Positions 1 through 9,009 of a stretch of DNA of 64,000 bases are shown piece after piece; the stretch's first letter is position 1, and every line of letters starts with the position of its first letter. Source of the stretch: Nitrosospira sp. (GTDB lineage: Bacteria > Pseudomonadota > Gammaproteobacteria > Burkholderiales > Nitrosomonadaceae). The notes under the pieces were generated by a model that searched no databases, was not told where the DNA came from, and was given only the letters and a program-made list of their open reading frames with translations. The position numbers were made by a program, and so were the translations under genes. The DNA is taken from positions 21,640-85,639 of the forward strand of contig JAPLQS010000067.1 in NCBI GenBank assembly GCA_026399575.1. Reading direction: 5' to 3'.

Positions 1-1448
1 GCGATGGTGACGGCAAGCGGGCTGAACATCTTGCCTTCCATGCCCTCCAGCGTCATCAGCGGCAGGAATACCAGCACGGTAACAATGATGCCGAAGATCA
101 CTGGTGTCGCTACCTCGCTGGTTGCCTTGACAATGATATCGAATTTTGATGCGCCCGTGCCGCGCGCCTGGTTCAGCTTCTGATAAATGTTTTCCACCAC
201 CACCACGGTCGGGTCCACCATCATGCCGAGGGCTATCGTCAGCCCCCCCAAAGACATCAGGTTGGCCGGCATGCCTTGCTGGTCCATCACCAGAAATGTC
301 ACCAGTGGCGTAATGACGAGCGTCGAACACACTACCAGGCTGGTGCGCAGGTTGCCCAGAAAAACGAACAGGACCACGACGACCAGGATCAGGGATTCGA
401 CCAACGTGCTATAAACTGTTCCCAGTGCGGCATCCACCAAATCGGTCCGGTCGTAAAAAGGCACAATCTGGAGTCCGTCCGGCAATATGCCACGCTCGTT
501 GATCTCAGCAACTTTTTGCTTGACCCGTACGACTATTTCCTTGGCATTGCCACCGCGCAGCATCATCACGATGCCAGTTACAGATTCGGTGTCACCGTTC
601 TTGATGCTGGCTCCCAGGCGCACCTCGCCGCCGAACTGCACCTGGGCCACGTCGCGTACATACACGGGCACGCCTTCCAGCTCTTTGAGCACGATATTGC
701 GGATGTCGTCCAGCGAGCGGATCAGACCCACGCCCCGAATCAGGTATTGCTCGGAGTGCAGCGGCAGTATGTTGCCGCTGGAATTCGCGTTATTGTTCGC
801 AAGCGCCAGGTCTACCGCCGCCAATGTCAGGTCATAGTGACGCAACCGGTTCGGATCGACCAGCACCTGGTATTCCTTGACATGGCCGCCGATGGAATTG
901 ACTTCCGCCACGCCCCGGATCGAGCGCAGCATCGGTCGCACCACCCAGTCCTGAATCGTGCGTCGCTCCATTAACTCCTCGACCGTGAGCGCGCGCTTGC
1001 CGTCGTCGGGATGCTCAATGGTGTATTGGTATACCTCACCTAGACCGGTGGATACCGGCCCGAGTACTGGTGTGATGCCCGGTAGCATCCTTGGGGATAC
1101 CTCGATCAGCCGCTCCATCACCAGCGCGCGCGCAAAGAAAACATCGGTTTTGTCGGTAAACACCAGCGTGATCAGCGATAACCCGCTCTTGTTCAGGGAG
1201 CGCATCTCCACCAGCCCCGGCAGGCCAGTCATCGCGATTTCCACCGGCACCGTGATCAGCCGCTCGACCTCTTCCGGACTGCGGCCAACTGCCACCGTGG
1301 CGACCTGCACCTGGATGTTGGTTACATCGGGGAAAGCATCGACCGAGACGGTCTTCGTGGCAATCACGCCTGCAGCGCACAGGCCCAGCGCGACCACAAC
1401 CACCAGCAGGCGCTGATTGAGCATGGCGCGCACGATTGCGGCAAGCAT
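1..1448 (-). CDS. Heavy-metal efflux RND transporter, CusA/CzcA family (partial, C-terminus beyond window)
   Basis: Inner-membrane proton-driven pump of a tripartite metal efflux system. The first 482 residues are present, starting MLAAIVRAMLNQRLLVVVVA with the first membrane helix; a family member has about 1,030-1,070 residues, so over half is missing at the left edge. Family marks include VDAFPDVTNIQVQV near residue 38, the porter domain, and TM4 with the proton-relay Asp in GMMVDPTVVVVEN. The first Asp of the CzcA-type DFG signature is Ala here (ALG), so a Zn/Co/Cd assignment is not supported and the metal is left open. The start lies 3 bases after the adaptor stop codon, so the two are surely co-transcribed. 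The family call is firm; the substrate is unknown. Confidence 0.93.
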   Translation of the reverse strand, partial: MLAAIVRAMLNQRLLVVVVALGLCAAGVIATKTVSVDAFPDVTNIQVQVATVAVGRSPEEVERLITVPVEIAMTGLPGLVEMRSLNKSGLSLITLVFTDKTDVFFARALVMERLIEVSPRMLPGITPVLGPVSTGLGEVYQYTIEHPDDGKRALTVEELMERRTIQDWVVRPMLRSIRGVAEVNSIGGHVKEYQVLVDPNRLRHYDLTLAAVDLALANNNANSSGNILPLHSEQYLIRGVGLIRSLDDIRNIVLKELEGVPVYVRDVAQVQFGGEVRLGASIKNGDTESVTGIVMMLRGGNAKEIVVRVKQKVAEINERGILPDGLQIVPFYDRTDLVDAALGTVYSTLVESLILVVVVLFVFLGNLRTSLVVCSTLVITPLVTFLVMDQQGMPANLMSLGGLTIALGMMVDPTVVVVENIYQKLNQARGTGASKFDIIVKATSEVATPVIFGIIVTVLVFLPLMTLEGMEGKMFSPLAVTI

Positions 1449-1451
1449 GGC

Positions 1452-2597
1452 TTACTCCAACTCGGCGAGCTTGCGCTCGTTATCTAAATGGAAAGCGCCG
1501 TCCACCACAATCTTCTGCTCGATGGTGACTCCTTTCAGCACTGGATACATGTCGGCTACTTCGGGACCCAATTCGACCGGAACACGCAGGAACTTATTAT
1601 TGCCTTGTGCCAGGAAGACGTAGTCGCGGTTGCTTTCGCGCACCACTGCTGTTTTTGGCACCACCAAGCTCTTGGTCGGGTTATCCAAAATGTGCATGTT
1701 GGCCAGCATATCGGGCTTAAGGTTGCGCGTTGGGTTTTCTACCAGCGTGCGCACCATCACTGTGCGGGTTAATGGATTTAGTGTATCTGCAACGAAAATG
1801 ATGCGGCCGTCGAAGCTTATTTCATCGCCTAGCGCCGGCACGTGGATCTCCGCATGTTGATTGATTTTCACATCACGCGCGATCTGCTCCGGCACATCGC
1901 CCACCACCCAGACAGAGGATAGATCGGCTACCCGGAATAACTGATCGGCCGGTTGCACTACCTGGCCGACGATGACATTCCGGCCGATCACAATGCCGTT
2001 CTTGGTCGATCTGATAGCAATGGAAGGCAGAATGTGCCCGTGCTTTGCCAGTTCTTTCAGCGTATTGCTGTCCACACCCAGCAAGCGCAACTGATCCTTC
2101 GCCGATTCAAACTCGGCACGGGCAATTTCCAGCTCCGATACGCGCCGCTCCACCTCGGCGAGAGGCAGTACGTCAGCAGCACGCAAATGATGTGCGCGCT
2201 CGGCCGCTTTTTCGGTCACGATAGTGCGCGAATAAGCCCGCAAATAGACCAGTTGCGCCTGAGTCAATTCGGGACTGGTAATACGCGCGAGCGGATCACC
2301 AACTTTAACGATGTCCCCCAGCATGACGTATAAATCGGTAACGCGCCCCGTCACGAAGGAGCCGATATGAACCAGCCTTTCTTCGTCCACCTCGACTCGG
2401 CTCGGCGCCTGCAACTTGTCGGCGAGACTGACCATCGTGGGCTGGCCAATTATGATGCGTTCCGTCAATTCCGGCCTGAGTGTGATGCTGTTTATATCCT
2501 GGACTTCTTTTTTCGGGGGAGCAGGCGGCTCACTGCATCCTGCTGCAAACAACGTAGCCAGCACGACTGCGCCAGCGGCCAGGATGGTGGTTTTCAT
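1452..2597 (-). CDS. Efflux RND transporter periplasmic adaptor subunit (CusB/CzcB-like lipoprotein)
   Basis: Membrane fusion protein of 381 residues linking the RND pump to the outer membrane channel. The N-terminus MKTTILAAGAVVLATLFAAGC is a lipoprotein signal with lipobox FAAGC (Cys21). Barrel-sandwich hybrid halves flank a helical hairpin: VHIGSFVTGRVTDLYVMLGDIVKVGDPLARI near residue 85, and the returning strand IRSTKNGIVIGRNVIVGQVVQPADQLF near 200. The beta-barrel and membrane-proximal domains follow (VRTLVENPTRNLKPDMLANM). The start overlaps the end of the upstream outer membrane protein gene by 4 bases, and the pump gene begins 3 bases downstream. There is no His-rich metal-binding extension of the kind seen in some CzcB or CusB proteins. 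Confidence 0.92.
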   Translation of the reverse strand: MKTTILAAGAVVLATLFAAGCSEPPAPPKKEVQDINSITLRPELTERIIIGQPTMVSLADKLQAPSRVEVDEERLVHIGSFVTGRVTDLYVMLGDIVKVGDPLARITSPELTQAQLVYLRAYSRTIVTEKAAERAHHLRAADVLPLAEVERRVSELEIARAEFESAKDQLRLLGVDSNTLKELAKHGHILPSIAIRSTKNGIVIGRNVIVGQVVQPADQLFRVADLSSVWVVGDVPEQIARDVKINQHAEIHVPALGDEISFDGRIIFVADTLNPLTRTVMVRTLVENPTRNLKPDMLANMHILDNPTKSLVVPKTAVVRESNRDYVFLAQGNNKFLRVPVELGPEVADMYPVLKGVTIEQKIVVDGAFHLDNERKLAELE

Positions 2598-3880
2598 TCG
2601 AGGGCTTGCTCCTTGGGATAATGCGCGCGTAGCCGGTCAATTTCGGCAGCAGCGGCCTGCAACTCAAAACGCGCCAGCAACGAGTCCACGAGGATGCCAC
2701 GCAAGATCCGCTGGGAATCAAGCACCTCGATCAGGCCGCGCTCACCGAAGCGGTGAGCAGTTCGGGCAACCTGGAACGCCAGCTCGGCTTCCCGGATGAT
2801 ACCGCCTTCGAACATTTCCACCCTGCGCTGCGCAATCTGGTAGCCCTGCCAAGCGGATTCGAGCAATTGACCCACCTCGAACACGCGATATTCCAGCGTT
2901 TCGCGCACTCGCGCGGAATCGAATATGGCTGCGTTGATCTCGCCGCGGCGCTGGTACAGCAGCGGAACAGTCACTCGCATGCCCGCTCTATTTTCGGTGT
3001 ATTGAGCATCCTGATAATTCAGGAGTAAGACGTCCACTGAGGGAATAATCGCGGCGCGTTCCTGGCTGATGCGCCGCCGAGCGCGCTCCTGTTCGGCTTG
3101 CAGCCGCAATATTTCCGGGTTGGCGGCCGGCACTTCCTCGCGTAATACCTCCAGCGCCGGCAATTGCACCGGATCACGCAATGTGGCGCTCAGCTCGAAA
3201 TCGGGCTTCAATGCACCCGCAGTAAGCTGTCTCAACATAACACGCGCTCGCTGCGCATTTAACTGCGCCGCTTCTTTACGGCCAGCCGCATTCAACACTT
3301 CGGCATCAGCCCGGATCAATTCGAAACGCGCTGTTTCACCCACTTCCACGGCCAACTTGATGCGTCGGCGTACATCATCCATCAAGTCGAAAACTTCGGT
3401 CTCTATACGTGCGATTTCCTGGCGTTGCAACAGTTCAAATGCACGCACTCGTAGCTGTGCCGCCAGATCAGCGCGTACTTGGTTGAGACTGGCACGGCTG
3501 GCCTCTACCCCGGCTGAGGCGGCATCGATGCGTGCACTGCGCATGAACGGATTTTCGATAGGCTGGACAATGCCAACCTCGCGGGTGCTATTCGCGGGAT
3601 TGGCCGCCAGGATACGCGGATGTTGAGGCCCTCCCATCGCGCTTACTTGCGGATTGGGATAAGCCGAGGCGGAGATCACGCCTGATTCGGCAATGCCCAC
3701 CTGGGAGCGTGCGGCATGCACCAGACCATTGGCTTCCAGCCCCAGACGTTGCAATGCTTCGATGGAAATCGCCGTAGTAGCCACGATAGCAGGTACTGCG
3801 GCGGGTTCCTCGGCTGACACACATGTAAACTGCAAGACAAGAATCAGTCCCAACAAGCTACGGCATCGTGAATTGACTTG
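2594..3880 (-). CDS. TolC-family outer membrane efflux protein (CusC/CzcC-like)
   Basis: Outer membrane channel of the RND system with two OEP repeats rich in coiled coil. The first standard start is TTG at 3856 (420 residues), but that leaves a signal peptide with no charged n-region and no ribosome site. An in-frame stop (TAA) lies just upstream of the sequence AAGGAGA, and between that ribosome site and TTG there is no ATG or GTG. Starting at ATT 3880, 7 bases after AAGGAGA, gives I-QVNSRCRS followed by the hydrophobic LLGLILVLQFTCVSA, a textbook signal peptide. I therefore place the start at ATT with reservation; TTG 3856 is the conservative alternative. It is the first gene of the metal efflux operon and divergent from the LysR gene. 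Confidence 0.85.
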   Translation of the reverse strand, partial: QVNSRCRSLLGLILVLQFTCVSAEEPAAVPAIVATTAISIEALQRLGLEANGLVHAARSQVGIAESGVISASAYPNPQVSAMGGPQHPRILAANPANSTREVGIVQPIENPFMRSARIDAASAGVEASRASLNQVRADLAAQLRVRAFELLQRQEIARIETEVFDLMDDVRRRIKLAVEVGETARFELIRADAEVLNAAGRKEAAQLNAQRARVMLRQLTAGALKPDFELSATLRDPVQLPALEVLREEVPAANPEILRLQAEQERARRRISQERAAIIPSVDVLLLNYQDAQYTENRAGMRVTVPLLYQRRGEINAAIFDSARVRETLEYRVFEVGQLLESAWQGYQIAQRRVEMFEGGIIREAELAFQVARTAHRFGERGLIEVLDSQRILRGILVDSLLARFELQAAAAEIDRLRAHYPKEQALE

Positions 3881-4014
3881 AATGATTGCGTCTCCTTAAC
3901 GGCGGAATACGGCTAATACCTGCTTATACTAAGGTTTAATTTGCATCAATAAAAGCAGTATCTTTCTGATAATATGATCGGCATTTACGAACTATTGTAC
4001 TTTGAACCGCCACC

Positions 4015-4926
4015 ATGCTCAACTACCGGCAATTACATTATTTCTGGGCCGTCGCCAAGGCAGGCAGCATCATCCGTGCGAGCGAACGGCTGCATCTCAC
4101 ACCCCAAACTCTAAGTGGCCAGATCAGTTTGCTGGAGGAAACGCTGGGTGTGGCTCTGTTCTTGCGGGTGGGTCGACGTCTGCAACTGACGGAAACTGGC
4201 CGGCTCACACTCTCTTACGCCGATGAACTGTTCCAGATCGGCAACGATCTGGAGGAGGCTCTGCGCAGCCGTCCTGAAGACCGCTCCATCCAGTTTCGCG
4301 TGGGAGTTGACGATGTTGTGCCGAAATCGATTGCCTATCGACTGCTGACACCGGCAATGTCAATGACCGAACCGGTGCGCATTGTTTGCCGGGAGAACAA
4401 GCTGGTGCGATTGCTGGTGGAACTGGCAATCCACCAGCTTGATCTGGTGCTTGCCGACCGGCCCATGCCGCCCGAGACGAATGTGAAAGGCTACAGCCAC
4501 AAACTTGGAGATTGCGGCATCACGTTTTTTGCCGCACCACAGCTTGCAGCGCAGCTTAAAGGCAAATGGCCACGCATACTGCATGCTGCTCCCCTGCTGA
4601 TACCCGGCGAGAATGCCGCCGTGCGGGTGACACTGATGCGCTGGTTCGATACCCATCAGATCCGCCCACGTATCGTGGGGGAGTTCGATGACAGTGCGCT
4701 GATGCATGCTTTCGGGCAAGCCGGTATCGGTATTTTCATCGCCCCATCGGTGATCGCCGACGAAGTGCAACGCGAGCATGGCGTCACAGTCATCGGTCGA
4801 ACCGATGAAGTCACCGAACAGTTCTATGCCATCTCAATGGAACGCCGACTCACCCACCCCGCAGTGGTCGCAATCAACGACACTGCGCAGCGCAAGTTGT
4901 TCGCCAGTCTTAAGAAAACTCGTTGA
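4015..4926 (+). CDS. nhaR: LysR-family transcriptional regulator, NhaR-like
   Basis: DNA-binding regulator of 303 residues. The N-terminal winged helix-turn-helix (about residues 1-60, LNYRQLHYFWAVAKAGSI then ASERLHLTPQTLSGQI) is typical of the NhaR subgroup, and the rest is a LysR substrate-binding domain (GVDDVVPKSIAYRLL, FGQAGIGIFIAPSVIADEV near the end). In enterobacteria NhaR activates the Na+/H+ antiporter gene nhaA and senses sodium; no antiporter is seen here. The gene is divergent from the metal RND operon, with about 135 bases between the two starts, so it may regulate that operon. That link is inferred from position only. The subfamily name is likely; the ligand is unknown. Confidence 0.85.
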   Translation: MLNYRQLHYFWAVAKAGSIIRASERLHLTPQTLSGQISLLEETLGVALFLRVGRRLQLTETGRLTLSYADELFQIGNDLEEALRSRPEDRSIQFRVGVDDVVPKSIAYRLLTPAMSMTEPVRIVCRENKLVRLLVELAIHQLDLVLADRPMPPETNVKGYSHKLGDCGITFFAAPQLAAQLKGKWPRILHAAPLLIPGENAAVRVTLMRWFDTHQIRPRIVGEFDDSALMHAFGQAGIGIFIAPSVIADEVQREHGVTVIGRTDEVTEQFYAISMERRLTHPAVVAINDTAQRKLFASLKKTR

Positions 4927-5098
4927 CAGGAATCCGATCGGCCGCAAGTCAGCAGCATCAGAAAAGAAAGGCCCCAGACGAGCATAGCGGAATCATCTTG
5001 CCTGTCGCGCAGGTCAGAACGGATAGTGGAATTGATAGGGGTTGGTGCGGGGGAATAACAGCGCGGGACTCTAAACTAAGCTATTACCGAGTCCAGAA

Positions 5099-5521
5099 TC
5101 AGAATTGATCAGGTGCTTTATCCAGGCTGCTGGCAGCCTTCTTCTGCTCTTCTCGCAACTGCTCATATTCACGCCATTTATGCTTGATCTCATAGTGCTT
5201 CTCAGGCGGAAGCTGCTTGATATTCTTGTACTTCTCGCGCACCTTATTGCGCTGATCGGAAGTCAGTGCAGCCCAGTCACGCATCTGCGACTGTATGCGC
5301 CGCTGTTCAAGGGAAGACATATTCGGGTAGCGTTTGGCGATACTCAACCATTTCTTCTTTCGGACAGCATCCATCCCGTCCCAATTCTGCGCGAGGGGTG
5401 CCAGGACTTGCTTTTGCTGAGAATTCAGCCGCCCCCAAGCAGGCTGCCCGGATTCAGCCAAGACATGGGCAGGGGCCAACAAGCAGAGCCAGAGGACTAC
5501 TGCCAGGAGTGGTCTAGCCAT
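5099..5521 (-). CDS. DUF3106 domain-containing exported protein
   Basis: Protein of 140 residues with a signal peptide (MARPLLAVVLWLCLLAPAHVLAES, likely cleaved after ALA or LAE). The mature part is a run of charged helices with repeated L(T/S)xxQ(R/Q)xxV and P(N/E) turns (LNSQQKQVLAPLAQNWDGM, LTSDQRNKVREKYKNI), the DUF3106 pattern, which resembles periplasmic helical sensors. It overlaps the preceding DUF3619 gene by 25 bases and follows the sigma factor, a trio conserved in Betaproteobacteria. Partner of the sigma factor by context; no biochemical role is established as far as I know. Confidence 0.85.
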   Translation of the reverse strand: MARPLLAVVLWLCLLAPAHVLAESGQPAWGRLNSQQKQVLAPLAQNWDGMDAVRKKKWLSIAKRYPNMSSLEQRRIQSQMRDWAALTSDQRNKVREKYKNIKQLPPEKHYEIKHKWREYEQLREEQKKAASSLDKAPDQF

Positions 5522-5877
5522 TCACCGAACTCATCGTCAAGATACGCGTCAACTGGCAACTCATCGGTGAGCAGCATTATATCCAGATCCGCGATATCGT
5601 CTCCCTGCTGCAAAGGAGTTTGCCAGTAAGCAATGCCTGCCAGAGCGAGCAATAGAGCAAACAGCGATAATATCCTGCCAGCGTTGAAATGATGCCGGTC
5701 ATGCCCGCTGTGCGCAGATGTACCGCCGCCCGTGGCGACCCGTGTCTCGCTCATCTGGTAATTCTCCAGAGAAGCTCTGCGCGCCGCCTGCAGGCGTTGC
5801 AGGGTGTCCTGCCCGATATCATCCAATCCTCGATTTAGCAGCCGGGTAATTTCTTTTCCCAATTCCGGTTCATTCAT
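5497..5877 (-). CDS. DUF3619 family membrane protein
   Basis: Protein of 126 residues starting MNEPELGKEITRLLNRGLDDI. The cytosolic N-terminal part (about 65 residues) has Arg/Ala-rich helices (TLQRLQAARRASLENY), followed by one transmembrane segment (ILSLFALLLALAGIAYW) and an acidic tail ending DEFGEWLDHSWQ with LLTDELPVDAYLD. The topology recalls anti-sigma factors, but no zinc-binding ZAS motif is visible, so that role is only suggested. I chose ATG 5877 because it forms an ATGA overlap with the sigma factor stop; a longer in-frame start would intrude into the sigma gene. Confidence 0.85.
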   Translation of the reverse strand: MNEPELGKEITRLLNRGLDDIGQDTLQRLQAARRASLENYQMSETRVATGGGTSAHSGHDRHHFNAGRILSLFALLLALAGIAYWQTPLQQGDDIADLDIMLLTDELPVDAYLDDEFGEWLDHSWQ

Positions 5878-6449
5878 GGCTCGATTCCTTTCTTCCTCAA
5901 AATAGTGGCAAGAGCGTGGGTTGCACGGGAGCAATGAGTCTTCACGCTTCCTTCCGAACATTCCATGATCGACGCAGTCTCTTCAACATTCATTTCTTCC
6001 CAATAACGCAGCAGGAAGGCTTCGCGTTGACGTGCCGGCAGAGTTTTTATAGCTTCTTCAATAGAACTAACAAGTTGTGACCGTTCCAACTGCTCATGCG
6101 GATCATTGCCGAAATCGGAGTCTGTCTTTACCTGCAAAGTTTCCAGCAGATCGTAGTCTTCGCCCCCTTTTTCCTGATTGCTAGGCGTGAATGACGAGAA
6201 CAATGTAGTCCATAGTGAGCGGGTTTTCTGCCGCCGATAGTAATCACGTATGGTGTTCTGCAGAATGCGCTGGAACAGGAGCGGCAACTCCTCCGGCAGA
6301 TTGGCCGCATATTTTTCAGTGAGCTTCATCATGGAGTCCTGGACAATATCCAGCGCCACATGCTCGTCCCGTACTGCAAACAGCGCCTGCTTGTAAGCAC
6401 GCCGCTCGGTTTCAGCCAGAAAATCGGAAAGTTCCTGCCGGGTAGCCAG
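5874..6449 (-). CDS. RNA polymerase sigma factor, ECF type (start codon apparently CTG)
   Basis: Sigma-70 family factor of about 191 residues. Region 2 is split by the first standard start, GTG at 6359, which would begin at ALDIVQDSMMKL inside the region 2.1/2.2 helix. Thirty in-frame codons upstream encode ATRQELSDFLAETERRAYKQ and then ALFAVRDEH, exactly the N-terminus expected for this family, but they are opened only by CTG (6449-6447), with ATT at 6455 just after a stop codon. An AGG sits about 9 bases before CTG. Region 4 is intact (LPARQREAFLLRYWEEMNVEETASIM, then GSVKTHCSRATHAL). The gene overlaps DUF3619 by ATGA. The family is certain; the start codon is the oddity. Confidence 0.85.
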   Translation of the reverse strand: MATRQELSDFLAETERRAYKQALFAVRDEHVALDIVQDSMMKLTEKYAANLPEELPLLFQRILQNTIRDYYRRQKTRSLWTTLFSSFTPSNQEKGGEDYDLLETLQVKTDSDFGNDPHEQLERSQLVSSIEEAIKTLPARQREAFLLRYWEEMNVEETASIMECSEGSVKTHCSRATHALATILRKKGIEP

Positions 6450-6711
6450 AACAATTTACCTGTAGTTAAAAAAGATTGGGCATTACCGGCGGCAATGGTA
6501 GCAAACTTTTTCGTCATGCTGGATTAGTTTTATGCGTAGCAGAGGCGATGGATCAGCGCTTGATTGATCCATGGCAGTGGTTTCTGGAGTACCATTGTGC
6601 CGCATATCGGAATGACATCTATTTGAAACCGCATCCTTCCGGAACCGGGTATCCAGTTTTTCCCCTGCATTTGAAACGTACCCACATATTCGATCCTTTG
6701 CGCTCCCGCTA

Positions 6712-9009
6712 ATGCAACCGACCCCCTCCACATCCGCTCTGCCCTCCGCCTGGTCTGCCCAAGTCGAATCGTATCTGGCCGATGGAGAAAATGTGTTGGC
6801 CTGGCTGGAAACTGACCTCGATGTCCAACTGCATTTTGCCTCCGGCCTTTTGGTTGTCACCAACCTGCGTTTGCTGTCCAGATCATCGACAGATGCCCCC
6901 TGGCAGGATTGGATTTACCGCCAGGGAATGATGTTGACGCGCCGCGATCATTCCGGCATTGGCAACCTTGAGCTGACTGACACAGATTCACTGCTTGCCT
7001 GTTGGCGCTATACGCTCAGTAACAATCTTGCCGCTGGTCGCCTGCTCGAACATTTCCTGCAGCAACTCGGTCACCACCTCACCGGGGAACTCCCTCTATC
7101 GCCGGAGCATATCCTGTGCCCGAAATGCCAGAGTGTGCTCGATGCTCCGCTCCCGCCCGGGCAGGAAGAATGTGCATTGTGCAGCAAGGAAATGTATACG
7201 CCCCCTTCCACTTGGACATTATTCCGCCTGTGGCGCTTCGCCAGACCCTACAAATGGCGACTGCTCGCCGGCTTTCTGCTGACCTTGGGCAGCACGGCGG
7301 CAACACTGGTGCCGCCTTACATGACCATGCCGCTGATGGATAACGTGCTGATCCCCTATCAGAACGGCAAACCGATCGACACCGACCTGGTGACGCTCTA
7401 CCTTTCCGGTTTGTTCGGCGCAGCATTACTGGCCTGGATGCTGGGTTGGGCGCGCACTTATGTTCTCGCACTGGTTTCAGAACGCATCGGCGCCGATCTG
7501 CGCACCGCCACTTACGAACATCTGCTGAAGCTCTCGCAGGAGTACTTCGGCGGCAAACGCACCGGCGATCTGATGGCGCGCATCGGCTCGGAAACCGACC
7601 GCATCAATATTTTCATTTCGCTGCACCTGCTCGATTTTGCCACCGACGTGCTGATGATCGCCATGACCGCGGCCATTCTGGTTTCGATCAATCCCTGGCT
7701 GGCGCTGGTGACCCTGCTGCCGCTGCCCATCATCGCCTGGCTGATTCACGTGGTGCGCGACAAGCTGCGTACCGGCTTTGAAAAGGTCGATCGCATCTGG
7801 GCCGAAGTGACCAATGTGCTTGCCGACACCATCCCCGGGATGCGAGTAGTCAAGGCGTTTGCGCAGGAAAAACGCGAAGCGGCGCGCTTTCGCGCAACGA
7901 ACCAGCACAACCTGGAAGTCAATGACCGGGTGAACAAAATCTGGTCATTGTTCACCCCGACCGTGACGCTGCTCACCGAAATCGGGCTGCTCGTGGTATG
8001 GATTTTCGGCATCTGGCAAGTTTCGGAGAATGCGATCACTGTCGGCGTACTCACCGCTTTCCTGGCTTACATCAGCCGCTTCTACCTGAGGCTCGACTCG
8101 ATGAGCCGCATTGTTTCATTTACCCAGAAGGCGGCGGCAGGCACCAAACGTATTTTCGAAATTCTTGATCAGACTTCCAGTGTCCCTGAACCTGCCAATC
8201 CGGCGCACCTGCCGAGCGTCACCGGCCGCATCGAATTGCGCGGTGTCGGTTTCCGTTATGGCACGCGCAGCGTGACGCGCGATATCAGCATCGTTATTGA
8301 ACCGGGTGAAATGGTCGGCCTGGTCGGCCATAGCGGCTCGGGCAAAAGCACGCTGGTCAATCTGATCTGCCGCTTCTACGACGTGACCGAAGGCGCGATC
8401 CTGATCGATGGGGTGGATATTCGCTCGCTGCCGGTGGCCGAGTACCGCAAACACGTGGGCTTGGTGCTGCAGGAACCGTTCCTTTTTTTCGGCACCATCG
8501 CCGAAAACATTGCCTACGGCAAACCCGAAGCGACGCGCGCGGAAATTGTCGCTGCCGCCCGTGCCGCCCATGCGCACGAATTCATCCTGCGCCTGCCACA
8601 TGGCTATGACTCACTTGCCGGGGAACGCGGACAAGCGCTCTCGGGTGGCGAGCGGCAGCGCATTTCAATTGCCCGCGCACTGCTCATCGATCCGCGCATC
8701 CTGATACTCGACGAAGCTACCTCTTCGGTTGATACCGCCACCGAGAAGGAAATCCAGAAAGCGCTCGACAATCTGGTGCGCGGCCGCACCACTATCGCCA
8801 TTGCGCATCGCCTGTCCACCCTGCGCGGCGCTGACCGGCTGATCGTGCTCGACCGTGGCAGTATTGTTGAAGTTGGCAACCACGCCGAACTGATGGCCCG
8901 TGCAGGCCATTACTACAACCTGTATCAGGCCCAGGCACGCAATGTCGACACCGAGGACGACCTGCACCGACAGGATATTGCTCTCAAGACAGAGGAAGCG
9001 CGCATATGA
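6712..9009 (+). CDS. ABC transporter (permease-ATPase fusion), cyanophycin-locus type
   Basis: Half-transporter of 765 residues with an unusual N-terminal extension. Residues 1-130 form a domain with a PH-like strand pattern (DVQLHFASGLLVVTNLRLL). Next comes a zinc-ribbon-like CxxC pair (Cys136, 139, 154, 157), then six transmembrane helices (about 175-450) and an ABC ATPase with Walker A GHSGSGKST, signature LSGGERQRISIARALL and Walker B ILILDEATSSVD. It is coupled by an ATGA overlap to the DUF1854 gene and sits before two cyanophycin synthetases; I recall the pair being named as cyanophycin metabolism-associated proteins. Export of a peptide or related product is guessed from the exporter-type fold; the substrate is not known. 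Confidence 0.9.
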   Translation: MQPTPSTSALPSAWSAQVESYLADGENVLAWLETDLDVQLHFASGLLVVTNLRLLSRSSTDAPWQDWIYRQGMMLTRRDHSGIGNLELTDTDSLLACWRYTLSNNLAAGRLLEHFLQQLGHHLTGELPLSPEHILCPKCQSVLDAPLPPGQEECALCSKEMYTPPSTWTLFRLWRFARPYKWRLLAGFLLTLGSTAATLVPPYMTMPLMDNVLIPYQNGKPIDTDLVTLYLSGLFGAALLAWMLGWARTYVLALVSERIGADLRTATYEHLLKLSQEYFGGKRTGDLMARIGSETDRINIFISLHLLDFATDVLMIAMTAAILVSINPWLALVTLLPLPIIAWLIHVVRDKLRTGFEKVDRIWAEVTNVLADTIPGMRVVKAFAQEKREAARFRATNQHNLEVNDRVNKIWSLFTPTVTLLTEIGLLVVWIFGIWQVSENAITVGVLTAFLAYISRFYLRLDSMSRIVSFTQKAAAGTKRIFEILDQTSSVPEPANPAHLPSVTGRIELRGVGFRYGTRSVTRDISIVIEPGEMVGLVGHSGSGKSTLVNLICRFYDVTEGAILIDGVDIRSLPVAEYRKHVGLVLQEPFLFFGTIAENIAYGKPEATRAEIVAAARAAHAHEFILRLPHGYDSLAGERGQALSGGERQRISIARALLIDPRILILDEATSSVDTATEKEIQKALDNLVRGRTTIAIAHRLSTLRGADRLIVLDRGSIVEVGNHAELMARAGHYYNLYQAQARNVDTEDDLHRQDIALKTEEARI

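Noticed and set aside
276..974. Plus-strand frame of 232 codons at the left edge
   Set aside because: Antisense to the conserved RND pump.
5874..5961. Longer start for the DUF3619 protein at 5961
   Set aside because: The extra 28 residues lie inside the sigma factor gene, and the ATGA overlap start fits better.
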